From: Mycolicibacterium vinylchloridicum
GTDB taxonomy: Bacteria > Actinomycetota > Actinomycetes > Mycobacteriales > Mycobacteriaceae
Direction of reading: 5' to 3'
NCBI RefSeq assembly: GCF_013404075.1
Contig: NZ_JACBJQ010000048.1
Span: forward strand, 1 to 37,951
DNA length: 37,951 bases
The stretch's first letter is position 1; every line of letters starts with the position of its first letter. The notes under the pieces were generated by a model that saw only the letters and a program-made list of their open reading frames with translations, did not search any database and was not told where the DNA came from. The position numbers and the translations under genes are program-made. This document shows, piece after piece, positions 16,193 to 23,846 of this stretch.

Positions 16193-17563
16193 ATGACCAC
16201 GTACCTGCCCCACCCGGCGACAACGCACCGCAGCGCGGCCCGGCCGAGCTTCCGCGATGTGGCAGGTATCCGCCTCGCGGACAACCTCGACGTGCTGTCC
16301 CGCGACGAGATCGAGGCCACCCAGCAGCACAACTTGCGAGCCACCCTGAGCGCCGCGCACGAGTCCACCAACGTGTCGCGACGCTTCCCCGGACTCGGGG
16401 TGCTGGACCCCACCGCCACCGCCGACGACCTCGCCGTGCTGCCGCTGCTGTCCGCCGCGGACCTGTCCGCCGGCTGCCCGCCGCATTCGGCTGACCTCCT
16501 CTTCGACCAAAGCCCCGGACTCGTCCTGCGCTCCAGCGGTACCGCCAGCCGGCCCAAGGTCCTCTACCACTCCTGGGACTTCACCGACCGCGTCGGACAC
16601 CTCGGTGTGCGCGGCGTCCGCGCGGCCCTGCCGACACCGCCGGCCCGGGTGGCGAACTGCCTGTGGCCCGGCGACCTCAACGGAGCCTTCCTCTTCGTCC
16701 AGGACATCACCCGCGCCCTGCCGGCGCTCTCCTTCGCCATGGGCGAGCTGACCGCGACCGCCGACGCCGCCGCCGTCATCGAGGCCCACGGGATCGACAC
16801 CCTGGTGTCCTCACCCGCCTACGGCGCCGAGCTGCTGGCGGGAACCCCGGACCTGCCCCTGCAGAACTTTCTGTTCATCGGCGAATCGCTGGGCGCCGAG
16901 CGGGAACGCATCGTGCGCTCGGCGGCGCCGGATCTGAACGTCCGGTCACTGGCCTACTCGACATCCGAGACGGGCCCGCTGGGCTACCAGTGCCACCACC
17001 AGACGACCGGCATGCACCACGTCCACGAAGACGCCAACGTGCTGGAGGTCGTCGACGAGGCCGGCCGTCCGGTGCCCGCCGGAACACCCGGCGAGCTGGT
17101 CGTCACGCCCCTGACCACATCGGGGATGGCGCTGGTGCGCTACCGCCTCGGCGACCGCGGGATGTTCATGACCGACGCCTGCCCCTGCGGCAGCGCTGCC
17201 CGCTCGGTGCTGCTGCTGGGCCGGATGCCGAATTCGATGACCGTCGACACCATCACGTTCTCCAGCGACCACCTGCTGGCTGCGTTGGCGCCGCTGGGTG
17301 TGGCCGGGCCGGCCGACTGCCAGTTGCAGGTCCTGTGGGAGGGCCACCGGTACCGGGTGCGGCTGCTCGTAACACCCTCCGCCCCAGCTGGATTCACGAC
17401 CGACGCGGCCCGCGCGGCCATGCGGCACGCCCACGAAATCCACGAGGTGATCGTCAGCCCGCGGTGCCTGGACTTCGAGGTGCAGCGCGCCGGCGTGCAT
17501 CAGTTCGCTCGCTCCAAGCGGGGCAAGGTGCCGGTCCTCTACCAGCACGGAATCAGCGGTTAA
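16193..17563 (+). CDS. PaaK-like adenylate-forming enzyme (aryl/acyl-AMP or CoA ligase)
   Basis: A 456-residue member of the phenylacetate-CoA ligase branch of adenylating enzymes, which activate a carboxylate with ATP and often pass it to CoA or an amine. Visible motifs are the P-loop-like VLRSSGTASRPKVLYHS (about residues 111-127), YSTSETGPLGYQC (A5, about 256-268), RYRLGDRG (about 317-324), and the PaaK-typical CPCGSAARSVLLLGR that follows. The C-terminal lysine region is ARSKRGKVP. The protein is the first gene of operon 1, immediately before the p-aminophenylalanine genes. Candidate substrates are 4-aminophenylalanine, a derivative, or a nitrite-accepting aryl acid; nitrite-dependent diazotases such as CreM belong to the wider adenylate-forming superfamily. 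The substrate is unproven. Confidence 0.8.
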   Translation: MTTYLPHPATTHRSAARPSFRDVAGIRLADNLDVLSRDEIEATQQHNLRATLSAAHESTNVSRRFPGLGVLDPTATADDLAVLPLLSAADLSAGCPPHSADLLFDQSPGLVLRSSGTASRPKVLYHSWDFTDRVGHLGVRGVRAALPTPPARVANCLWPGDLNGAFLFVQDITRALPALSFAMGELTATADAAAVIEAHGIDTLVSSPAYGAELLAGTPDLPLQNFLFIGESLGAERERIVRSAAPDLNVRSLAYSTSETGPLGYQCHHQTTGMHHVHEDANVLEVVDEAGRPVPAGTPGELVVTPLTTSGMALVRYRLGDRGMFMTDACPCGSAARSVLLLGRMPNSMTVDTITFSSDHLLAALAPLGVAGPADCQLQVLWEGHRYRVRLLVTPSAPAGFTTDAARAAMRHAHEIHEVIVSPRCLDFEVQRAGVHQFARSKRGKVPVLYQHGISG

Positions 17564-17590
17564 CGGAAATTCTGAGAAGGAGATCGAGCC

Positions 17591-17896
17591 ATGAAAAGCC
17601 AAGACACCCTTGCGATGCTGCGTGCCGAGCTGGATCGCATCGACGTGGAATTCCTTGCCTCGCTGGGCGCACGGGTCGCCGTGTGCCGCAGCATCGCCCA
17701 CTACAAGCGTGACCACGGCGTGCCGATGATGCAGCCGCACCGCATCGGCGTGGTGCAGCAGCGCGCAGCCCGGTTCGCCGCGGCCACCGGCCTCGATCCG
17801 GAGTTCATGAAGCGGTTCTACGACCTGATCATCGCCGAAACCTGCCGCATCGAGGACCTGATCATCGACGCCGACCTCGACGGGAGCGCGGCCTGA
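17591..17896 (+). CDS. papB: PapB-like 4-amino-4-deoxychorismate mutase (AroQ fold)
   Basis: A 101-residue all-helical chorismate mutase of AroQ type. The first helix LRAELDRIDVEFLASLGARVAVCRSIAHYKR carries the expected Arg11, Arg28 and Lys39; the second region VPMMQPHRIGVVQQRAARFAA and the third helix IIAETCRIEDLII complete the fold. In p-aminophenylalanine pathways (chloramphenicol, pristinamycin) PapB-type enzymes rearrange 4-amino-4-deoxychorismate to 4-amino-4-deoxyprephenate. That substrate is inferred here from the neighbours: the ADC synthase begins at the last base of this gene (TGATG) and the PapC-like gene follows. A good ribosome site GAAGGAG precedes the ATG by about 10 bases. 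A plain chorismate mutase remains possible on sequence alone. Confidence 0.82.
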   Translation: MKSQDTLAMLRAELDRIDVEFLASLGARVAVCRSIAHYKRDHGVPMMQPHRIGVVQQRAARFAAATGLDPEFMKRFYDLIIAETCRIEDLIIDADLDGSAA

Positions 17897-19965
17897 TGCG
17901 CGTCCTACTCGTCGACAACTACGACTCCTTCACCTACAACCTCTACCAACTGATCGGCGAAGTCTCCGGCCAGCCGCCGACCGTCGTCCGCAACGACACT
18001 CCCTGGGCCGAACTGCGATTCGACCAGTTCGACGCCGCCGTGATCTCACCCGGCCCCGGCCGGCCCGACCGTGACCGCGACTTCGGCGTCAGCGCCCGCG
18101 TGATCCTCGACAGCGGGCTGCCCGTGCTCGGTGTCTGCCTCGGCCACCAGGGCCTGTGCCACCTCTTCGGCGGCGAGGTCGTCAACGCGCCCGAACCCAT
18201 GCACGGACGCATCTCCGATGTACGCCACACCGGCGTCGACCTCTTCGCCGGCATCCCCTCGCCGTTCGAAGTCGTGCGCTACCACTCGCTGGCCGTCACC
18301 TCACTTCCCGAGGACCTCGAGGAACTGGCATGGACCGCCGACGGCGTCGTGATGGGCGTTCGGCACCGCCGGCTCCCGTTGTGGGGCTTGCAGTTCCACC
18401 CGGAATCGATCAGCAGCACCTACGGCCACGAACTTCTGGCCAACTTCCTCACCCTCGCCGCAGACCACTCGGCGTCCGCCGCCACCCCCACGGCGGACGC
18501 CGAGTCCCCCCGCTACGAGCTGCACGTGCAGCACGTCGACGCCCACCCCGAGGCGCTGGCCGCTTACAGCTCGCTGTTCGCCAATGGCCGGCAGGGCTTT
18601 TGGCTGGACAGCAGCTCGGTGATCGACGGGTTGTCCCGCTTCTCGATCATGGGCAACGGCGAAGGCCCACTCGCCGAGCAGGTCACCTATCACGTCGCCG
18701 ACCGGGAGGTCGTGGTCCGCCGAGCCGATGGCACCACCGAACGAATTCGCCAGCAGTTCTTCGACTATCTCGACGATCAGCTGCGTTCCCGTGAGGTGCC
18801 GGCACCGGCGGGACTGCCCTTCGAGTTCAACCTGGGCTATATCGGCTATCTGGGCTACGAGCTGAAGGCCGAGACCGGGGGCGTCGCAGCGCATCAGTCC
18901 GACACCCCCGACGCCGCGCTGCTGTTCGCCGACCGCGCACTGGTGCTCGATCACGCAACGCGCACCAGTTATCTTCTGGCCCTGTCCCTCTCGGGAGACG
19001 CCGACCAGGCGCGGGCGTGGTTGTCCTCCACCGCGGAAGCACTGCACACTCTTCCCGCCGCTCCGCGCGATCCGGCCGCGCGGCTGCCACTGTCCGGCCC
19101 GGCCATGACCGACCCCGACATCGGCATGAACGTCGAGCTCCGGCACGACAAGACCGCCTATCTCAAGCGGATCGACGAGTGCTTCGACGAGATCAACGCC
19201 GGCGAGTCCTACGAGATCTGCATGACCAACATGGTCACCGTCCACACGCAGATCGACGTGCTGCCCACGTTCGCGCATCTACGCCGGGTGAGCCCCGTCC
19301 CGTTCGGAGCGCTGCTGGACTTCGGCGACGTGGCCGTGCTCAGCGCATCACCCGAGCGGTTCCTGTCCATCGACCTCAACGGCGCCGTCGAGGCCAAGCC
19401 GATCAAGGGCACCCGCCCCAGGGGTGCCGATGCCGCCGAGGACCGCGCCTTTGTCCAAGAGCTGCAAGACAACCCGAAGGACCGCGCCGAGAACCTGATG
19501 ATCGTCGACCTGCTCCGCAACGACCTCAACACGGTCTGCTCGGTGGGATCGGTCCACGTGCCGACGCTGTTCGACGTCGAAACCTACGCGGCGGTGCACC
19601 AGCTGGTCTCCACGATCCGCGGCACGCTGGCCCCCGGCCGTTCGGCGGTCGACTGCATCCGCGCCGCCTTTCCCGGCGGGTCGATGACCGGTGCCCCCAA
19701 GGTCCGCACGATGGAGATCATCGACCGGCTGGAGCAGGGCCCCCGCGGTGTGTATTCCGGTGCGCTCGGCTGGTTTTCGCTCTCCGGGGCGAGCGACCTG
19801 TCGATCGTGATCCGCACCCTGGTGGTCGACTCCGGACGGGTGAGCTTCGGCGTCGGCGGCGCGATCGTCGCCCTCTCCGACCCCGACGGCGAATTCGACG
19901 AGACCGTCGTCAAGTCCCGCGCCATGATGACCGCCCTGGCCGCAAGTCAGGAGGACCCGCAGTGA
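17896..19965 (+). CDS. papA: aminodeoxychorismate synthase, fused glutaminase and synthase (PapA/PabAB type)
   Basis: A 689-residue two-domain enzyme that makes 4-amino-4-deoxychorismate from chorismate and glutamine. Residues 1-195 are a class I glutamine amidotransferase with catalytic Cys81 (VLGVCLGHQG), His168 and Glu170 (LQFHPESI). Residues about 205-689 are the chorismate-binding synthase with PIKGTRPRG (Lys504), ENLMIVDLLRNDL, and FPGGSMTGAPK. The lysine in PIKGT is the ADC synthase residue that attacks C2; anthranilate synthases have PIAGT here, so this is not a Trp enzyme. The glutaminase-first order matches actinomycete PabAB/PapA and not PhzE, where the order is reversed. It overlaps the PapB-like gene by one base and the PapC-like gene by four, so the three are coupled. 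Confidence 0.92.
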   Translation: MRVLLVDNYDSFTYNLYQLIGEVSGQPPTVVRNDTPWAELRFDQFDAAVISPGPGRPDRDRDFGVSARVILDSGLPVLGVCLGHQGLCHLFGGEVVNAPEPMHGRISDVRHTGVDLFAGIPSPFEVVRYHSLAVTSLPEDLEELAWTADGVVMGVRHRRLPLWGLQFHPESISSTYGHELLANFLTLAADHSASAATPTADAESPRYELHVQHVDAHPEALAAYSSLFANGRQGFWLDSSSVIDGLSRFSIMGNGEGPLAEQVTYHVADREVVVRRADGTTERIRQQFFDYLDDQLRSREVPAPAGLPFEFNLGYIGYLGYELKAETGGVAAHQSDTPDAALLFADRALVLDHATRTSYLLALSLSGDADQARAWLSSTAEALHTLPAAPRDPAARLPLSGPAMTDPDIGMNVELRHDKTAYLKRIDECFDEINAGESYEICMTNMVTVHTQIDVLPTFAHLRRVSPVPFGALLDFGDVAVLSASPERFLSIDLNGAVEAKPIKGTRPRGADAAEDRAFVQELQDNPKDRAENLMIVDLLRNDLNTVCSVGSVHVPTLFDVETYAAVHQLVSTIRGTLAPGRSAVDCIRAAFPGGSMTGAPKVRTMEIIDRLEQGPRGVYSGALGWFSLSGASDLSIVIRTLVVDSGRVSFGVGGAIVALSDPDGEFDETVVKSRAMMTALAASQEDPQ

Positions 19966-20885
19966 CCGGGACCATCGGACGCGTCGTCGTCGCCGGCGGC
20001 TCCGGCGCGGTGGGAGCGCTGTTCGCCGAGCACCTTCAGGAATCCGGCAACGACGTCGTCATCGTCGACCGCAACGTGCCCGGACCCACCCACCGAGTCA
20101 GCCGCTTCGTGCGCGGCGACATCACCGATCCCGGCGCCGGCGTGGCCGACGTCGTCCGCACCGCCGACGCCGTCATGCTGTGCGTCCCCGAGCCCGCGGC
20201 GCTGGTCGCGATCGGCCGACTGACCGGAACGGTGCGCACCGACGCCCTCATCGTCGACACCTCGTCGGTGAAGTCGACGGTGGTCCCCGTCCTGCACGCC
20301 GCCGCCACGATCGCCGGCGACGCAGAAGCGCTCAGCCTCAACCCGATGTTCGCCCCCTCCCTCGGTTTCGCCGGCCACCCGGTGGCCTCGGTGATCGTGC
20401 GCGACGGCCGGCGCGGGCGAGCGCTGCACGACCTGATCGAAACGTGGGGTTCCCGCATGGTGACCGTGACCGCCGACCAGCATGATCGGCTCGCCGCCGC
20501 CGCCCAGGCCCTCACCCACGCCGCAGTGATCGCCTTCGGCGCCGCGCTGGCCGAACTGGACGTCGACATCGCCGATCTGGATCGGATCGCGCCGCCGCCG
20601 CACGCCGCGCTGCTCGCCCTCCTGGCGCGCATCACATCCGGTGCACCCGAGGTGTATTGGGACGTCCAGGCGGCCAACCCCCACGCCCCGGCAGCTCGCC
20701 GCGCCTTGTCGCGCGGAGTGTCCGAGCTGTCCGGCGTCGTCGATGACGACGACCCCGCCGCATTCGGCGACCTGCTCGACCGCCTTCGCGGGGTGCTCGG
20801 CCCCCTGCAAGGCGCCTACCGCGAGCGCAGCGCACACGCGTTGCGCGCCATGACCACCGACCTCACCAAGGAGACCACGACATGA
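19962..20885 (+). CDS. papC: PapC-like 4-amino-4-deoxyprephenate dehydrogenase
   Basis: A 307-residue NAD-dependent enzyme of the TyrA family. The GTG at 19962 overlaps the previous stop (GTGA) and has CAGGAGG at 19948-19954. The N-terminal Rossmann part (RVVVAGGSGAVGALFAEHL, then VVIVDR) is followed by ADAVMLCVPEPAAL and IVDTSSVKS, and then by an all-helical dimerisation domain. The usual TyrA HPM/HPI-G-P motif reads LSLNPMFAPSLG, so the catalytic histidine that contacts the 4-hydroxyl of prephenate is replaced by Asn127. That fits a substrate with a 4-amino group, giving 4-aminophenylpyruvate by oxidative decarboxylation. Reaction assigned from family and context. The stop overlaps the following start by four bases. 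Confidence 0.85.
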   Translation: MTGTIGRVVVAGGSGAVGALFAEHLQESGNDVVIVDRNVPGPTHRVSRFVRGDITDPGAGVADVVRTADAVMLCVPEPAALVAIGRLTGTVRTDALIVDTSSVKSTVVPVLHAAATIAGDAEALSLNPMFAPSLGFAGHPVASVIVRDGRRGRALHDLIETWGSRMVTVTADQHDRLAAAAQALTHAAVIAFGAALAELDVDIADLDRIAPPPHAALLALLARITSGAPEVYWDVQAANPHAPAARRALSRGVSELSGVVDDDDPAAFGDLLDRLRGVLGPLQGAYRERSAHALRAMTTDLTKETTT

Positions 20886-22108
20886 CCGAACTGATGAGCC
20901 GCCCCAACTGGGTCGCGTCCCGAGTCAGCAAGACCTCCGACTCGCTCGACCGGGCCTTCGCCGAAGGCCTGACCGGGCACGTCATCACCGCACGGGACGG
21001 CAAGCAGGTCACGCTGGCCGACGGCAGCGACGCCGTCGAATTCGTGTCGTGCTCCTACCTCGGGCTGGAATCGCACCCGGATCTGATCGCCGCGGCGACC
21101 GAGGCGATGAGCCGCTTCGGCCTGCACTTCTCCACCTCGCGTAACCGGGGACGTCCGCCGTATCTCGCCGAGCTGGAAGACCTGCTGTCCGTGATGTACG
21201 GGGGCGCCAAGGTGGCGGCCTTCACCTCGGTCAGTAACGTTCACCTCGGCGTGCTGCCGCTGCTCGGCGCCGGTGCGCTGCCCAGCTATCCGGTCTCCGA
21301 GGCCGGTGTCTCGTTCCTGGTCGAGAAGACCGCGCACGCCTCCATCCAGGTGATCCGCGGTGTGCTCGAGCAGATCGGCCCGACCCGGCGCTTCGACATG
21401 ACCGACCCGGCCGCACTGCCCAAGGCGGTCCGCGAGATCGCCGCCACCGGCCGCACGCCGATCGTGCTGGTCGACGGGGTCGGCTCGATGGGCGGCCTGA
21501 TCGACGTGGCGGGGATGCACGCGATCCTCGAACCGTTCGGCGGCCACCTGTATGTCGATGACGCCCATGGGGTTTCGATCGAAGGGCGACTCGGCGCGGG
21601 CTACGCGTTCGAGGCTCTCGGCGGCACGCTGCCGGAGAATGTCATGCTGGCCGGGTCGCTGTCCAAGGCGTTCGGCGGGGCGGGCGGGTTCGTGGTCGTG
21701 CCGAGTGAGGACGACATGCGGGTGCTGCGAAAGTTCGCCAACCCATTGGTGTTCGGGCACTCGATCATGGTGCCGATGCTCGCGGCCAACGTCGCCGCTG
21801 CCTGGTTGCACGTCGACGGCCAAGCCGCCGACCTGCAGCAGCAGCTGTGGCGCAACGCCGCCGAGTTCGACCGCCTGACCGCTGGAACGCTCGTCAACGC
21901 CGGGCTGCACTCGCCGGTCCGCGGCGCCGTCTTCGACACCGAGGACAAGGCGTTCGCCGCGGCCCGCCGGTTGAAGCAGGCCGGCGTGCTGGTCCTACCC
22001 GCCTTCTACCCCACCGTCGCGAAGGGCACCGGCCTGATGCGCTTCGCGGTGTCCGCCCTGCACCAACAGCACCACCTCGAGACCGCCGCCCGTGCCCTCG
22101 GGTTCTAG
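20882..22108 (+). CDS. alpha-oxoamine synthase (PLP; AONS/KBL/CqsA-like)
   Basis: A 408-residue fold-type I PLP enzyme. Marks are EFVSCSYLGLESHP (about 53-66), STSRNRGRPPYLAELE, the cofactor-pocket segment LYVDDAHGVSIEG with Asp226, Asp227 and His229, and the Schiff-base lysine Lys262 in AGSLSKAFGGAGGF. Family members condense an amino acid with an acyl-CoA and lose CO2, giving an alpha-aminoketone (AONS, KBL, ALA synthase, CqsA). In this cluster the amino acid could be 4-aminophenylalanine and the acyl donor a product of one of the adenylating enzymes, but that is inference. It is translationally coupled to the PapC-like gene. Primary-metabolism roles (biotin, threonine degradation) are unlikely because no partner genes for them are present. 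Confidence 0.83.
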   Translation: MTELMSRPNWVASRVSKTSDSLDRAFAEGLTGHVITARDGKQVTLADGSDAVEFVSCSYLGLESHPDLIAAATEAMSRFGLHFSTSRNRGRPPYLAELEDLLSVMYGGAKVAAFTSVSNVHLGVLPLLGAGALPSYPVSEAGVSFLVEKTAHASIQVIRGVLEQIGPTRRFDMTDPAALPKAVREIAATGRTPIVLVDGVGSMGGLIDVAGMHAILEPFGGHLYVDDAHGVSIEGRLGAGYAFEALGGTLPENVMLAGSLSKAFGGAGGFVVVPSEDDMRVLRKFANPLVFGHSIMVPMLAANVAAAWLHVDGQAADLQQQLWRNAAEFDRLTAGTLVNAGLHSPVRGAVFDTEDKAFAAARRLKQAGVLVLPAFYPTVAKGTGLMRFAVSALHQQHHLETAARALGF

Positions 22109-22145
22109 TCCACCCAATCACACTCGACAACAAGGAGTTTCACCG

Positions 22146-23846
22146 ATGTCCACGTCCTTCGCCACCACCGCACTGCTGACGCCCGAACAGCGTTCCCACC
22201 TCGCGGCACTGCCCGAGCTCGGCGGCGGCAACCTGATCGCAACGGCCATGGCCGTACACCCCGATCCGCACATCCCGTTCATCCGCACCGGCCGGCCGGT
22301 GATCAACACCGCGAGCGAGGAGCAGACCGAGTTCACCCTCGCCCAGCTCGATGCGCTGGTCCAGAGCTGGTCGGTCTGGTACCACGAGCAGGGTGTGGGG
22401 CCGCGCGACCGGGTGGCCCTGTACATGGCGGACACCTTCGCCTACACGATCCACCTCAACGCTCTCGCCCAGCTGGGCGCCATCGGCGTGCTGATCAACA
22501 GCAAGGCATCGCCGGCGCTCGCCCTCGGATTGTGCGAGCGCACAACACCGGTGGGGATCTACACCGACCGGACACGGCTTGCTGCGATCAGCCACGGCGT
22601 CGGTTCGCTCGACGGCCTGCGCTGGGTCCAGCTCGCCGAGGACGTGCCCGCGCCGCCCGCGGCCACGCTGCCCGACGCCTGGCGTTTCAAGCACGCCGGC
22701 GAAGACCCGGTGTCGATCATGCATTCGTCGGGGACGACCGGAATCCCGAAGGCGGTCACCCAGACTCACGCGTCCAGCGTCGCCGGGCCGCGTTTCCGCC
22801 TGGAGAACTACATCGAGCCCGCCCACGAGCGGATGATGACCGCCCAGCCGCAGTCGCATCTCGGGTGCATCGTGTACACCGCGTACTCGATCCTCGCCGG
22901 CACCCCGCTGGTGTCGTTGTACGACCCGACCGGTGCGGAGCTGGCCGCAGCGGTGCACCTGCACCGCCCGAAGGGCGTCATGGCCTTCGCCCACGCCTAC
23001 TCCGAGCTGGCTGCACTCGAAACAGTGCCCGGCACGGTCGATTCCGTCGACTACTGGGTGAACATGGGCGATGCCATCCACGGCGCTCACATCGACGCGA
23101 TCCTGGCCAAGCGCAGCGCCGACCAGGAACCGTCGACCTTCTACGACCGCTTCGGCACGACCGAGCTCGGCTGGGGCCTGGTGGTTCAGCCCCGCACGCT
23201 GGCATCCGAGCGCTCGGACCGCCGCGTCGGCAAGCCCGATCCCGTCGCCGAGGTCGCGGTCCTGCGGCCCGACGGCAGCAAGGCCGCGGTCGGTGAGGTC
23301 GGCTTCTTCGGCGCCAGGGGCCCGTCGATCACCGCCGGGTACTGGAACGACTCCGACACCACCTACCGCTCGAAGCTCGGCGGCTACTGGCTGACCGGGG
23401 ACTTCGTGTTCCAGGATTCCGACGGCAACATCTTCGTGGTCGACCGGACCAAGGACGCCATCGAAACTGCCCAGGGCACCGGCTATTCGGTACTCATGGA
23501 GGAGGTGCTGCTCAGCGAGATCAGCGCGATCACCGATTGCGCCGTCGTCGCCGGCCGTCACGGCGAGCGCGTGGTTCCGGTCGCCGTCATGATCACCGAC
23601 GTGCCGCCCGCCGAGGCCGCACGGCTGCTGGCGCAGGCCAACGAGGTGCTGGCGAGCGCGGGCCATCCCCGCATCGCCGTCCTCGACATCGCCGTCAAGC
23701 CCGGGGACTTCCCGGTGGGCGTGACCGGCAAGGTGCTCAAACGCGAACTGCGGGAACGCTACAGCGATCTGTCGTTGTGCTCGCGCCCGTTCAACCGGGC
23801 GATCGCCGCGTTCATCACCGACCAGCCCGACAGCGCAGTCGCATGA
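22146..23846 (+). CDS. class I adenylate-forming enzyme (acyl-CoA synthetase-like), candidate diazotase
   Basis: A 566-residue adenylating enzyme. The ATG at 22146 is preferred over one at 22092 because an AACAAGGAG ribosome site lies just upstream. Motifs are SIMHSSGTTGIPKAVTQTH (A3), FYDRFGTTELGWG (A5), YWLTGDFVFQDSDGNIFVVDRTKD (A7/A8) and the C-terminal catalytic lysine in GVTGKVLKREL (A10). It may load an acyl group onto CoA for the oxoamine synthase. Alternatively it may activate nitrite or a substrate carboxylate for diazotisation, as CreM does in cremeomycin biosynthesis. Sequence alone does not separate these. It overlaps the exporter gene by four bases (ATGA). Confidence 0.82.
   Translation: MSTSFATTALLTPEQRSHLAALPELGGGNLIATAMAVHPDPHIPFIRTGRPVINTASEEQTEFTLAQLDALVQSWSVWYHEQGVGPRDRVALYMADTFAYTIHLNALAQLGAIGVLINSKASPALALGLCERTTPVGIYTDRTRLAAISHGVGSLDGLRWVQLAEDVPAPPAATLPDAWRFKHAGEDPVSIMHSSGTTGIPKAVTQTHASSVAGPRFRLENYIEPAHERMMTAQPQSHLGCIVYTAYSILAGTPLVSLYDPTGAELAAAVHLHRPKGVMAFAHAYSELAALETVPGTVDSVDYWVNMGDAIHGAHIDAILAKRSADQEPSTFYDRFGTTELGWGLVVQPRTLASERSDRRVGKPDPVAEVAVLRPDGSKAAVGEVGFFGARGPSITAGYWNDSDTTYRSKLGGYWLTGDFVFQDSDGNIFVVDRTKDAIETAQGTGYSVLMEEVLLSEISAITDCAVVAGRHGERVVPVAVMITDVPPAEAARLLAQANEVLASAGHPRIAVLDIAVKPGDFPVGVTGKVLKRELRERYSDLSLCSRPFNRAIAAFITDQPDSAVA

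Noticed and set aside
17896..19965. Anthranilate synthase or phenazine PhzE
   Set aside because: The synthase domain has PIKGT (ADC synthase lysine) and not PIAGT, the glutaminase comes first while PhzE has it last, and no other phz genes are present.
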